Assembly: GCA_010645155.1 (NCBI GenBank)
Contig: CM021321.1
Coordinates: forward strand, 9,720,414 to 9,784,413
Source: Tigriopus japonicus
Lineage: Eukaryota; Arthropoda; Copepoda; Harpacticoida; Harpacticidae
Direction of reading: 5' to 3'
DNA: 64,000 bases
Shown: positions 46,342-57,524 of the stretch, in pieces
How the letters are laid out: each line of letters opens with the position of its first letter
How positions within the stretch are numbered: the stretch's first letter is position 1
The notes under the pieces: model-generated
The model's database searches: none
Seen by the model: only the letters and a program-made list of their open reading frames with translations
What the model was told of the DNA's origin: nothing
Program-made: the position numbers and the translations under genes

Positions 46342-48281
46342 ATGGATCATTTTGAGCCAAGTTAAATATGAGCAACAATATCGCTCATCCTTTCAATGCA
46401 CTCCAATGTTTTTGAAAGAAGGAAGAAAGGGGCAAGCCTAATTTCAAAGTGAAGTTTTTTGAAAGTTGAGTGAAGTTTGCATCTTCTCCCAGGTTATAAT
46501 GAAATTTCTTGTTTTCCCCTCAATCAATTAAGGCTTATTGACTTTCGGGTTCTCGAGGTTAACAAAAAAAGTTGAAGTAAAGGACGGAGCAAGGTTGCGA
46601 GCTGAATGATTTCCCCGTGTGATTTGGTGGATGGCAAGTAAACAACATACAAAGTATAGTTGGCATGTAATACGAGGGACACAAACCATCAATTTTCTCA
46701 TCCATCTTGGTTGGGTTCATTTGAGAAGCGCTCGGAGGTGATAGAGTAAACAAGACCAAGAACTGCATGTCGTTAAACCTTGTCTCTGCGTGAAAAGAAA
46801 ACCTCGATTACTCAATTGAACTATAAAAAACAGATATTTCAGTGCTCATTTGGGCCCAAACTCAAGATTTAACAAGAAGCATTGAATTTCTCTGGACTGA
46901 GAAGCTCGGAAAAGGAACCATGGTTTCCAGTAGGAACAATTCAATTACGTTCTTCTGTAAATGAGACCTTGCCTAAAGAAGCTCATGGGAAAAAAGCGAA
47001 AACTTGACCCTAGCGACAAGTGGCGTTAACGTGAAGCTTCAAAAAAGCCCAACAAGCTAAGAAGCTCGAGAGAAAAAAATGTAGAAAAGGGGGCTTTCAA
47101 TCCGAAAAATATTAACACAATAACTTGAGCACTGCTTATTATGCAAACTGACAACTGAATAGATCGCTATTGGCATGATTTGCTTAAACTGATCGCAAAA
47201 TCGAATTTCTTTGCAATTGGGACTTCCTGAGTTGATGGTGACAACAACAAACAAACAATTGAAGCTTCAAAAACCCCAACAACTTGGCCTAGTTTTCGCT
47301 TCTTTCCCAAGAGCTTCTTTAACCTTGCCCATGTTGACAAAATATTGAAAGTACTGGGGAAAATCTGCGGAATTTCTAATCCCAGAACTTCTTTTCTGGG
47401 TGAAAATGTAATTGTAATTTGCAATTGAAAAATTTCAATTTCATGGGCTCAAATGTAATTAATTACCAAAACAATTATTTGGATCTTAAATGTAATTTAT
47501 TACAATTACAATTACTTAGAAATGTAATTCAAATTAAATCAAAGGCCTGATACTAGCTTCCCATTCTTACGATTGTGATGAAATACCTTGCAATTCTCTT
47601 TCAAAAGATTTCAACACTGCCTGGAAATATTAATTTAAGTCATATTTTGGTGACTTTATACCAACGTCAAACTTGATCGACACTGTTTTTCTTCCGTTCG
47701 TTCGGAATGGAAAAGGGGATCTTTTGAGTCCATCATCATCCGGCTTTTGTTCGCAAATGTGGTTTTCCTTCTCCCACAAAACTGGGGAGGGACACGCAGG
47801 GTTTGAAGTAGAGCCTGAAAAATGGGGTGAGAGATATATCTTTGAAATGAACCAGATGCTAATACTCACCCATACATCCACCCTTCCAGGGTTTGGTCGG
47901 TGGTGAGAATTGGCGTTGGATCGCTCGCTGATGATGTCAGAGTGATAGGGAAGTTTTTTTTTCCATTGAAGAAGCGGAAGGAGGACTTCAAATCCTGATA
48001 AATGTCATCAAACCTCCGTGACAGTCTCTCAAAAGAAGTGGGAGTGAGAATTAAAAGAACGTGTGAGGATCGGGAATTTGGCAACAACATTCTTGCACAG
48101 ATGAACTCAACACAGATGCCCATTTCTGGACTGGGCCAGTAGGTGTTCCTTAAGAGGACGAAAACCTTCTAAAGTTCAATCAAAATACAATTATTTTTGA
48201 TGAATTGCTGTCGACCTTTAGGGCAATGTGTTAAACGAAGTTTGCCCTATTTGAGTATCTTTTACATAAGTAAGTTATGAT
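46342..48281. other. non-coding stretch with two repeat fragments
   Basis: No supportable gene. About 47410-47545 is rich in AATTACAATTAC-type words shared with 50265-50390 and 56772-57524, so it is probably a diverged relative of the latter. A foldback arm lies at 46921-46971 (listed separately). Confidence 0.4.
46921..46971. repeat. single arm fragment of the foldback element
   Basis: TTTCCAGTAGGAACAATTC and TTCTTCTGTAAATGAGACC match the arm of 1451-1894 and 62956-63405 over about 51 bp. The other arm is absent. Confidence 0.65.
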
Positions 48282-48829
48282 TAGGGCTCGGAAAAATATT
48301 TGCAAAAAAGTGTCAAAATATTCAATTTATATTTTACTCAAAAGCTCTAAATATTTAAAAAGGCCAGATAGTTTAGAAATATTTTTTGACAACGCCATTA
48401 TTTGGTATTTTTGTCTGTATGCACCGATTTTTCAAAATTGTTTCTGTTGAATTTAATGCATTTGACCGTGGATGGAGGTATACTTGACATGTAACTGATT
48501 TAGAAATACAATTTTCAATATGCCTCAATAGATGGCGCAGTTTTTTCGTGTTTGGCAGTGGTCTTGGTTGTGAATGCCTAATACAAATCACAATACAAAT
48601 GTCATTGTAGAAATTTTTGTATTTTGGGTTCATTTTGGATAAGCCCTCTTAAACATTGGTCATTCATTTATTTTCCTCAATTTTACCTGAAATATTTTTT
48701 CTGGCTAAAATATTTGAGAAAATATTTATTTTTTCCTTGAAACAGCCAAAATATCTAAAAAAATCGAGGAAAAAATGGAGAAATATTTTTTAAAATATTT
48801 AACATTAAAAAAAATTTTCTGGGCCCTTA
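48282..48829. mobile_element. hAT-like AT-rich element
   Basis: Begins TAGGGCTCGGAAAAATATT and ends AAATTTTCTGGGCCCTTA, imperfect inverted ends. The interior has many AAATATTT words near both ends. TTATGAT occurs directly on both sides (48275-48281 and 48830-48836), consistent with a decayed 8-bp duplication. Non-coding. Confidence 0.55.
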
Positions 48830-48836
48830 TTATGAT

Positions 48837-51219
48837 CTTTTAAATAACAGAGTGGACTTCATGGATTGAACCATGCCCACATCATTACACCATTATCACA
48901 TCATTATAAGTGTAAAAAATACCACCAACGATTGAAGAAAAGCAGCAAAAATTCATTTCAAGGATCTTAAGATCAATTATTATATGAAGTCCTTATATTT
49001 GAATGAGATGTCGTGAACAACTTGAAATCTAGTGGAATCTAGCCCTTTTCCCTTATATATGTGCCTGTTAGCTAGGCCAAAGTGCATAGGAACAGGAGGG
49101 TAGCCAAAATCAGAAGATAACCAAGTGGTCAATGGAGTGGTTTGTTGAACCTTACCAAGAAATTAAGGCGTAAAAATATCTACTGACAGTTACAATAAGT
49201 TACTTTGCTGGAAGCTAATATTTTGTTAAGTTGATATGCTTTTGCGCACTTAAGATGGCAATTGTCAAGTAAGTAATGAGTCATTACTGACTGAAATTCA
49301 GTCTTTACCACACTTTTGTTTTGTTTGTTTGATCAAATCAGAAAGATTTGAAAGACTATCATCCTTTCATCAAGAGGACACTTGATTCTTTGCTCTAACA
49401 CTTTCTTGTTCTTTTTAAATAAACCAAAAATAACCATTCTGATATTAGATTTTTAGTCAATTACACGTGGCGCCCCCTACGATCAAGCGACCAATTAAAG
49501 CTCCCCTTCTACGATGAAGAGGTAAGTCAGTTCAATTTTACAATTCTAGGTGGCGTCAGGTCATTTCCTAAGGTGGTAAACAGATTGCCAGTTTAAATTC
49601 TTGGGAGGATTCCATCTCAATACATATTATGAAAGGAGTATTAGGTAAGTAGGTTATCTATCTTTAGTTTTTCTGTGGTTTTAGAACCTTTATGCTTTTG
49701 CTCTTGGGAACTCGAGACTTCAGACTAGAGCGACAATTAGAGTGACCAAGAAAATCTTGATTGGACCCGGAAATTTCTTGCCAACGGTCAATAAGTGGGT
49801 TTGAATTCGACATTTCTTCCAAAGCACCGTGGCATAAATTGAGTGCAAGAAAAAAAGAAAACTATGACAAAACAAATTAATGCCTAATACTGTTTTTCTT
49901 TGCACACTCTTCGGAAATACCAAATGGCTAATATGCTTGGTGATTTTTAAAGAAAATGCATTTTTTCTCTTCAAAAAGTTCTCACACATTCAGAATCACG
50001 GTCAAAGAAAGCCTCGGAGGACTCCTTAATATCTTCCCATGTTGTTTTGACGTTACTGATTAGCTGGTTAAGACTTGTTCCTGGAGGCAGATAATCGAGC
50101 TTGATCAGGACGAAAGTCTAAAGATTTTCGATGAGATTCATGTCCAGGAAGTTCTCAACCCATTGGTCTTTTGTCCAGACAACTGAAGTCCATTTGACCT
50201 CTCTGGGAGTCATTCGAAGGGCTTGACAAGGAGTCGCATGAAACTGGAATCCTCAACCGCAGATGGGGAGTAATTATAATTTCAATTACAAACACGTAAT
50301 TTTACCTACACTTAAGTAGATCAAGTGATTAAGTGGAATTGTAATTACGAAAGTTTAATTGTAATTGTGTAAAGTCAATAGCAATTTCAAATGTCCATCC
50401 CAATAGGTCGGTTGTTGAGGTAGATAAGAAGTATAGTAGAAGCCTGTCTAGAAGCATAAAAGAAGCACATGCGAAGGAGTAGAAATAGCCATGCTCGATC
50501 AAGTTTTGTTACATAAGCTGCGTTTTTCAATAACGTAATGTCAATAACAATGATAAAACATCAAGTACGTGTGATTGCAATTTATTTCATTTTTGAGCCA
50601 AATTGTTGTGATTCTTTTTGGTAGAGCGCGGAAAAAAGTTGGAAAAAATGTTTTAAAAAAGAAATTAAGTTGGAAATATGGCGAAAAATGTTTTTTTTTT
50701 TCAGCCAAAAACGGGCAAAAAAAGTTCTTTTCCAGATACTAATGAACAAAAAAGGTTCTTGTCACAAAAAAATTACCAAAAAAGTTTTCTCTTCTCAGTT
50801 TGTCAATTGACAGAGCAAAATCTATTTTGTTTGTTGGTTTTTTTAGCCGAGATTCTTTTTTCCGATTAGTTGATAAAAAATAAATTTTACTCAGAAAAGT
50901 CTCACACCTTGAAAAAAAAATGACGACCTGTTTTTAGGTCGGAGTAAAATTTCAAAGAAAAAAAAAGTTTTTTTGGGTCTGGAAAACGTGCCAAAAGTTT
51001 TTTCGTTCGAAAATGTCCAAAAAATGTTCTTTTAAAGTTTTAAGTTATGACTTTGAAATCCACGCTCAACTTATTAGTTACTTTTTCTGCCTTATCATTG
51101 ACCAATTCTTATTAGGATTTACTTTTAAAAACAAACTAAATAAAAATACCAATTTAGGGTGGATAGAAGTTGCTCCCAAGTAATTATAAGTTCATTTCTC
51201 TGACTTACATTTTTGCAAG
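48837..51219. other. non-coding stretch with repeat fragments
   Basis: About 50265-50390 has AATTAC/GTAATT words as in 56772-57524. About 50400-50530 is one arm of the hairpin repeat at 19905-20190 (AGAAGCATAAAAGAAGCAC, GCTCGATCAAGTTT). About 50620-51010 is an A/T-rich track of repeated AAAAAAGTTCTTTT-like words. No gene supported. Confidence 0.4.
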
Positions 51220-51600
51220 GTTTTTAAGAAGATGATGAAATCCAAGCTTGTAGATTATTATTTGGAAGTCCTTGATATAATTCCTTCTGGAAAGCATGGG
51301 TTTCCAGCTCCTTTTAGTATAGTAACCCAACTGGTTGACCAAATTCAGCAGATTATTGAGGGACTTCACAGTCACGAGTCAGTTGATGTAGTGCATCCTG
51401 ACTTTGTCAAGGCTTTTGACAAAATAGATCATGGCCTTTTGCTCAATCAACTCAAAAAGTTTGGGATCCAGGGTAAGGTCCTGAATTGGATTGATAGTTT
51501 CATGAGCGAAAGGCAGCAAATGGTTAAGGTTGAAGGATCATTTAGTGGCATGTATGATGTCAAGTAAGGTGCTCCACGAGGTTCAATCTTAGATCCGCTC

Positions 51601-51969
51601 TAGAGCACCATAATAACAGACTACGGTCAAAAAGTGCGCCATCTAGTGGATTCCATGCGGCAACAGCTCGCAGTTCCCATTAAACACATATTTTTGAAGA
51701 TTGCAATTGTCATTCATCAGTTTTGGACAAACGAAAGTACCTAAAATGTTGATGGGGGAACTCCAAATAGTACTTATGTGTTTTTCTGATGAATTTTGGC
51801 TTACATCATGCCTGAATTACCTTTTCAGTAGTCAGATTTTCATGCCAATTTTAAAGAGATTTTACCAATGATTTCAATCAAAAACCACCACAGGTCCATA
51901 AACAATACTCAGTCAACATTTGAGGCACTTTAGTTTGTCCAAAACTGATGAATGACCGTTGCAATCTAT
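51601..51969. mobile_element. hAT family B, truncated copy in the LINE
   Basis: Starts TAGAGCACCATAATAAC directly after the LINE sequence GATCCGCTC. It carries CAACAGCTCGCAGTTCCC and the GTTTTGGACAAACG centre, plus about 115 bp around 51775-51925 not seen in the 17-kb copy. The inverted arm is cut off after GACCGTTGCAATC (about 51969), so the right TIR and target duplication are lost, apparently in the same deletion that removed the middle of the LINE. Confidence 0.8.
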
Positions 51970-51987
51970 CACGAAGCTAACTGTGTA

Positions 51988-52551
51988 CAGGGTGCACCAC
52001 TTAAAATCGGACTTGAATAATTGATAATTTGAGGGAACTGAGCCGTCAAATCAAGAAGCACTTGTTACAAATGATGTTGATTGCAACAATATTAAACAGA
52101 TCTATTACTAAATTATTAGACGTAGAGGCCCTGGCTTTTAACCACAGTCTTGAATCTCCTCTCTGCACATGAGCAAATGATCTGCACCTGCCGTGCTGGA
52201 ATTTTAGTGAATGCGATTTTAAAGGAGGCAGACAAGAAAGCCAACTTTTTAAAACCTTTGCTCCCCGACGTCTTCTCCAGAATAGCCTGACAAGTAAAGT
52301 TCTTGGATTAAGATCTGAAAAAGCCTTGAAGCAATGGTTCGCACAGACAAGCCTTGGATAACCAATCTTTTTATGAGCATCTTTCTTGGTTGCCTTTTTT
52401 CTTTGCTGAAATAGCTAAAGTCTCCAAATCCCCTCAAAATAATAACAAGTGATTGGCCTGTGAGCTGGATTTGGGGGTCTACACGCTAAAATTGAAATTG
52501 GCGTTGCTAGCCTTTTTCAAACCTCTGTCCGGTTTTAAGTGGCACACCCTG
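51988..52551. mobile_element. TA-flanked mariner-like element in the LINE
   Basis: Ends CAGGGTGCACCACTTAAAA and TTTTAAGTGGCACACCCTG, flanked by TA at 51986-51987 and 52552-52553. The minus strand at about 52400-52320 encodes an HTH-like stretch (IKRLVIQGLSVRTIASRLF) that may be the remnant of a Tc1/mariner transposase N terminus. 564 bp; non-autonomous. Insertion split a LINE tyrosine codon; the flanks rejoin in frame once one TA is removed. Confidence 0.82.
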
Positions 52552-52938
52552 TACAAGTCGATTGAATATGCCTCACCCATTTGGGCTCCAATGAGTTCGG
52601 CAGGATTGAAAAAGGTCGCTCGAAAGGTCCAAAGATGTTTCACTAAGAACATCTCAGGAATGATAGAGCTCTCGTATTGGGAGAGGCTCCAGAAGTTAAG
52701 GCTGTACAGTACTCAGAGAAGGTACGAAAGGTATCTGATACTGTATGTTTTCAAGAGCATTCATGGGCTCTGTCCTAAACCAGGATTTGAGATCAGTTGT
52801 AGAGATCGTAGAGGTTATACGTGCGTTCTGAGAGCACCTCCAAATCCAAGGGAATCGAGGCTAGTTCGATCAATGAAGTCCTCCTCTTCTTTATCGGGCT
52901 CCTTCGTTGTTCAATTTGTTGCCCATGAAGAATGTTAA

Positions 52939-53305
52939 TTGAAGGTTACAAAAATCCCCACTAGATGGAGCCAACAAAGGGGCAAAGTCCCCTTGATTTC
53001 AGATTTATCCTCAACTTTGATTTGTTACCAAAATTGCAGCTTTTATCTTAAAATGGATTTCTCTTCATATTTCGAGTCTTTGGAGCTCAGCCACGATATT
53101 GTTGTGTTCAAAAAGTAAAAAGTCACACTGAGTAATCAGAAATTGAGGCTAAATATTTACCAGAAGCACCCACAAATGTTTCTCTCTCAAGATGGCGCTG
53201 ATTGTCATTTTTCTTTGATTGCCGCTCAAATTTTCTTCCGTAAGAAGGTTAGCTTTGACGGCACAGTTGTTCATTTTGAGAACGAGGGAGGGCACCCTAG
53301 TAGGA
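52939..53305 (+). repeat. R2 repeat, copy b
   Basis: Homologous to 40621-41056 in the same orientation, starting within a TTGAAGGTTACAAAAATC motif just after the LINE. It is interrupted at 53306 by a hAT element and continues briefly from 54616 (GTGTTAAGGG). Its repeated association with the LINE family at two loci may mean it is part of, or targets, LINE 3' sequence. Confidence 0.7.
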
Positions 53306-54607
53306 CAGGGCTGCCAGGTAATCGGAGACAAAAAACGCCAGATGAACCACTCAAAAACGCCAGAAAACGCCAGATTCCAGTTTCTTTATTATGCATTTAT
53401 CCTAGACCAGATATACAGTATCATGTATCAACCTTTCATCGTTAACTTAGCTTAGTTGAACTTAATCATTGAGTTGGATTCATGCTTTGGTTTGATAAAG
53501 TTGAAAACAACACCCTTTTCAACACGTTTGCTCTCAATAAGACTGAACTAATTTTGAGCTAACTGATAACAAATTTGACTCAAACAGCTATCAGTACGAC
53601 CAAATAGGAAAACAGAAAATTAAGTAAGCCACCACCATTTGCAAAACAACTGATCAGGAGTGGGCAACTTTCAGGCAAGTAAGATTTCACATGTCCAAAA
53701 AGAGTACTTTTGGAAGTAGCAAAAATATTTGTCAATTTTCTACCTTTTAACCTTTTAGCAAAGTATTTTTTTTCTTTGCCATTTCTTCAGTTTCCTATTA
53801 TACTGTTCTGTCTATTTGTGCCATTGCAATTTTACATACTGTATCAAAAAAAATGTTTCATGAAGAAAATAAGAAAAATATTTCTTCAAACTTGACTGAA
53901 AAAGTCAATCAAAAAGCTTTGTCAGAGACACGCAAATCAACTTTATTTTTCAATTATTTGCTCTTTTTCAATTTTTCTTGCCATTCGGATTTGTCACTTC
54001 AGCAAATTTTACTTTCCATCCCAGAACATGCAATTTGCTATTTACCATGCCAACACATTTCATTTACCACTTCAGCGCATTTTGCTTTTTTTTTTGAGCT
54101 TCAAAAGCATCTTTTGTTCGCTCAAAATCTCCATCCTTACTAATGGGTTAGTTTCAACAATCCAACACTCTCTTCTATTTTAAAGAAGCTACTTTTGGTT
54201 CTTTGGCTGAAACAGCAGGCACCAATGAAAAAAGATGGTATTGAAAGAGATTGCCACATAAGTCAAATACTGGTCACACTATTTTTTATAACTTTGAACT
54301 GTCTTGAGGAGTGAACCAAATAGCGCTGAATCCTGATAGAATCAGCGTGACAAATTTTGCTTCAAGTAATCCTAAAACTCCAATTGAAATACGCCAAATT
54401 TCACGATTTTCATGTAAAAAACGCCAGAAACCTGTCAGTGTTCTTGCACGCCAAACTAAAAGTTCCTTCCACCAAACTATGGCGTAAACCGCCAGAATAC
54501 CGCCAGAATTTTCTGTCCCGCCAAAAAAAAATCTCGCCGCCAAACGAGGTCTCAAACCGCCAGAAACACCAAAATCTGGCGCCCCAAACCGCCATCTGGT
54601 AGCCCTG
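53306..54607. mobile_element. hAT element, family D, in R2
   Basis: Ends CAGGGCTGCCAGG and inverted counterpart CTGGTAGCCCTG, with exact 8-bp duplication TAGTAGGA at 53298-53305 and 54608-54615. Subterminal zones are packed with CGCCAG: at least three near the left end and many near the right (54420-54595). The 1302-bp interior is T-rich with no transposase, so the element is non-autonomous. The R2 copy at 40992-40999 is the empty counterpart. Confidence 0.93.
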
Positions 54608-54652
54608 TAGTAGGATGTGTTAAGGGTATGCTTAAAACAGAAAAGATTTACT

Positions 54653-54732
54653 TCAGAGTGCACCAAAATCAAGTCAAATTAACGTTCAGCAAGTGTATAC
54701 TCGCTCCAGCTGTTGCGTTTCAAACACCCTAG
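54653..54732. repeat. short palindromic repeat, second copy
   Basis: Inverse of 5901-5982: AGAGTGCACCAAAATCAAGT at one side and CAGCTGTTGCGTTTCAAACA at the other. The central palindrome has decayed to GTGTATACTCG. Confidence 0.5.
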
Positions 54733-56771
54733 CTCGGAGGTAGGCAACCGGTGGACTGAGGCCCACTTGTGGGCCCAAGAGTGGTCTTTGGTGTGCCCAG
54801 AAGCTATAGGAAAAATCCAAAATAGTGGGCCCTCGAGGCATCCATAGTACTGTACTATTACTGTACTGCTGATCGTTAATTTGTGGGCCCCTAAACCTCC
54901 ATATTGAATAAAATTATGCCAGCCGTAAACAGCATTCTTTTGATGGTCTTTTCTGAAGAAATAAGGATTATGTCGGCATTTTTTCAAAGGGATTTGACTC
55001 GGTTGTTTTGTCCCAAAAAATAAAATGTGTTCTCTTTGAGGCGATCACAGAGAAAACTGAAGCAAACTTTTCTTTTAATTTCGACGGAACTTCAGTCTTG
55101 AAAGACACACAACCCACATTAATGCTGACAAAGGACTAGTGAGTCATCTTTGCCTTTGAAGGAATTTATCAAATTTGAGGCTCAAAAAATATTTTGATTC
55201 CATTATCAGGAGAGTAATATAAGCAATGAGTTCAAGTTTTGATTGTTTTGAAATCGAAAAGTAAGTCCATAAAAGTTCCTCAAAACTTAATGATTGAATT
55301 AACTGAGGATTTCAATAGTTTTCCATTTAAGGTTGACAAACGTTCTTTGAATTTGAAACCCTACATAAAAAGATGTCATTGTGCTCATTTCTGTAATTGA
55401 TATTACAAATATTGCGTAGTTATTGCCATACTAATATTTTCCTTTCAAATTATGAATTGTGAATCCTCTTCAGTTACAAACATCAAATAACTTTCTAAAA
55501 AGTTTTGCTACTTAATTTCAAGAGCGGCCGAAAATATTCAAAGATGTAATGCCGAAGATTTCAATAGTATATTCCAAAAACACCTCAAATTATTTAAGAA
55601 AACATTTTAATGGCACACAAAAATTTTGAAAAAAAGTCCAAAATTGAGATTATGAAGGGAAACGCATTGGTACATTGCGAAAATTCTTATCAATAAACTC
55701 CAAAATTTTCATGCCAAATTGGCAAAGATTGTACAGGTTCTAAAAAGTCATTTAGTGTTTTTAATCAATATTATGTAGTCTAAGATTTGGTAAAATATTT
55801 AACCCGGGGATTTCACCATCTTTCTCGCCTGTTAAATGCATTAGCAATCACTCTGCATTTAATTGTAATATCTTAGCTACAATAATAATTGCTTTGACCC
55901 AAAATTTTAACTCTATCATTTTACTAAAAACTTTGAACCTACATTAGATTAGCAAAAAATAAAAACAATTTTCTAAATGTTATTTATCAACATAACTCTA
56001 ATTGTAGATGAAAATAATGTTGATTCTACTCAGAACTCAACTGTTACACAATTATTTCGGATGCAGCTACTTGCAACCGTAAATGCTTGTTTTTGAACAC
56101 AAATGCTAGTTTCTTCTTGGAACAAGAGATGGAGCCTCAGGCAAGGGAGAAAAAAAGATAGACCCAAAGAAGCTCATGTGAGAGCAATGTCAACCCGCGT
56201 TTTCGGCTTTTTGGGGTCAAAAAAGGACCATTCAAAGTCAAGTAACTCAGCTGTTGATGAGTGAATTTTTATTCAACTTGAATTCATAAGGTAACTAAAT
56301 AGTCTCTAAATTGGCTTAGATAGTTCATTACATTTTTTATGATTAATAGGTTTTTAGGTATGTAACTTTTTTCCTGGGCCTAAAGTTATATAAAACAATA
56401 AAAGTAAAGTTGTTCCTAATTGAATTGTGAGTCCAAAAGTGCATTGATGTCTTTGGGTATTTCGATCCACTTCTAGAAAGTTATTCGGAACACCGTGTAA
56501 GGACGGTATTACGTGGAGTGGGATTGAGCGAGGGTGCGTTACCGCGTTCCTGTGAATTTTCCTGAGGGATAGCTCGGAGTTAATGAAGAAATGTAATATC
56601 ATTCGGATTTTATTGACATAAGTCTTAAAGCAAAAGTGCTCAAGGATTCAATAAGCAATCAAATGATGCCCAATTGATGTCTCTCAAAGAATTGAAATTG
56701 TGTTGTTTCTTTGTGTTAGGTCAAATATCTTCAAGCTTATAAATACTGACTTACTTTGTGATAATGGTTGT
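54733..56771. other. non-coding stretch
   Basis: A GC-richer part at 54733-54860 (GTGGGCC words in both orientations) is not matched elsewhere in the window. The remainder is AT-rich with no exon or repeat that I can support. Confidence 0.35.
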
Positions 56772-57524
56772 CAGAGTTGGGTTAATTACTTGAAAAATGT
56801 AATTAATTCCAATTCCAATTACATCATCCGAAAATGTAATTGACTTCAATTACAATTACATGATAATTACATGTCAATTACTATTCTTCCGTCTCTTTCA
56901 CCGTTTTGCTTATTCAAAACGATGAAAAATAAACAGATCTGCCATTTTTAAGTAGCGATGCACCAACTGGCAACTTAAAATGCCTGAAAGGTTCATATGA
57001 AAGTGTGATTTACAAAAACCAAAGCTTATGAACGGGCTTAAATATTAAAAATATCATGCCACAAATCACAAAGCACACTTTTCTTTTTCGGAAAACACGA
57101 ACTGTGTACTTTTATTTATCAAGTGTAACGATGTTTTAAAACTTTATTTTTGCACTTCATTTGTCTGCCCGTGGTTGTGAAAAGCCCTAAATCCGTGCAT
57201 AAAAATTACGGTCAAAAGCTCTTGTAGTTTAAAGGTATTTAAACATCAAAGCTTGGGTGTGTAGTATAACAAAAGCTGCCTGTTCGTGGCATCACATTGA
57301 CCGCAACTTGATGAAAATAATTGTTTTGCAATTAAAAACTGATAAATTGGTTTTATGGTTTATTTAAGGAAGTAAGATTTTGAAAAGTAATTGTTATATT
57401 GTAATTGAAAATTCGTCAAATACATGGCCAAAACTGTAATTAATTACACTCACAATTACTTGGCTCAAAAATGTAATTGAAATTATGTAATTGTATTTGC
57501 AATTACAATTACTCCTCATCCCTG
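56772..57524. mobile_element. AT-rich hAT-like element with AATTAC arrays
   Basis: Ends CAGAGTTGGGTTAATTAC and GTATTTGCAATTACAATTAC followed by TCCTCATCCCTG, weakly inverted. Both subterminal regions hold arrays of AATTACAATTACAT-type words. Flanks ATGGTTGT and GTGGTGGT match at six of eight bases. Diverged relatives at about 47410-47545 and 50265-50390. Non-coding. Confidence 0.45.

Larger units (their letters stand above)
51220..52938 (+). pseudogene. non-LTR retrotransposon reverse transcriptase, copy b, interrupted
   Basis: 51232-51600 encodes RT motifs: MKSKLVDYYLEVLDIIPSG, VDVVHPDFVKAFDKIDHGLL, then SFMSERQQMVKVEGSF, one stop, and GAPRGSILDPL. The hAT family B copy (51601-51969) interrupts it, and about 200 residues including the YVDD box are missing. 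A short remnant then carries the TA element (51988-52551), after which the frame resumes with YKSIEYASPIW and VQRCFTKNISGM, LSYWERLQKLRLYSTQRRYE, FKSIHGLCP, the conserved post-RT region of CR1/Jockey-type LINEs. It ends near 52938 beside R2. Inactive. Confidence 0.88.
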
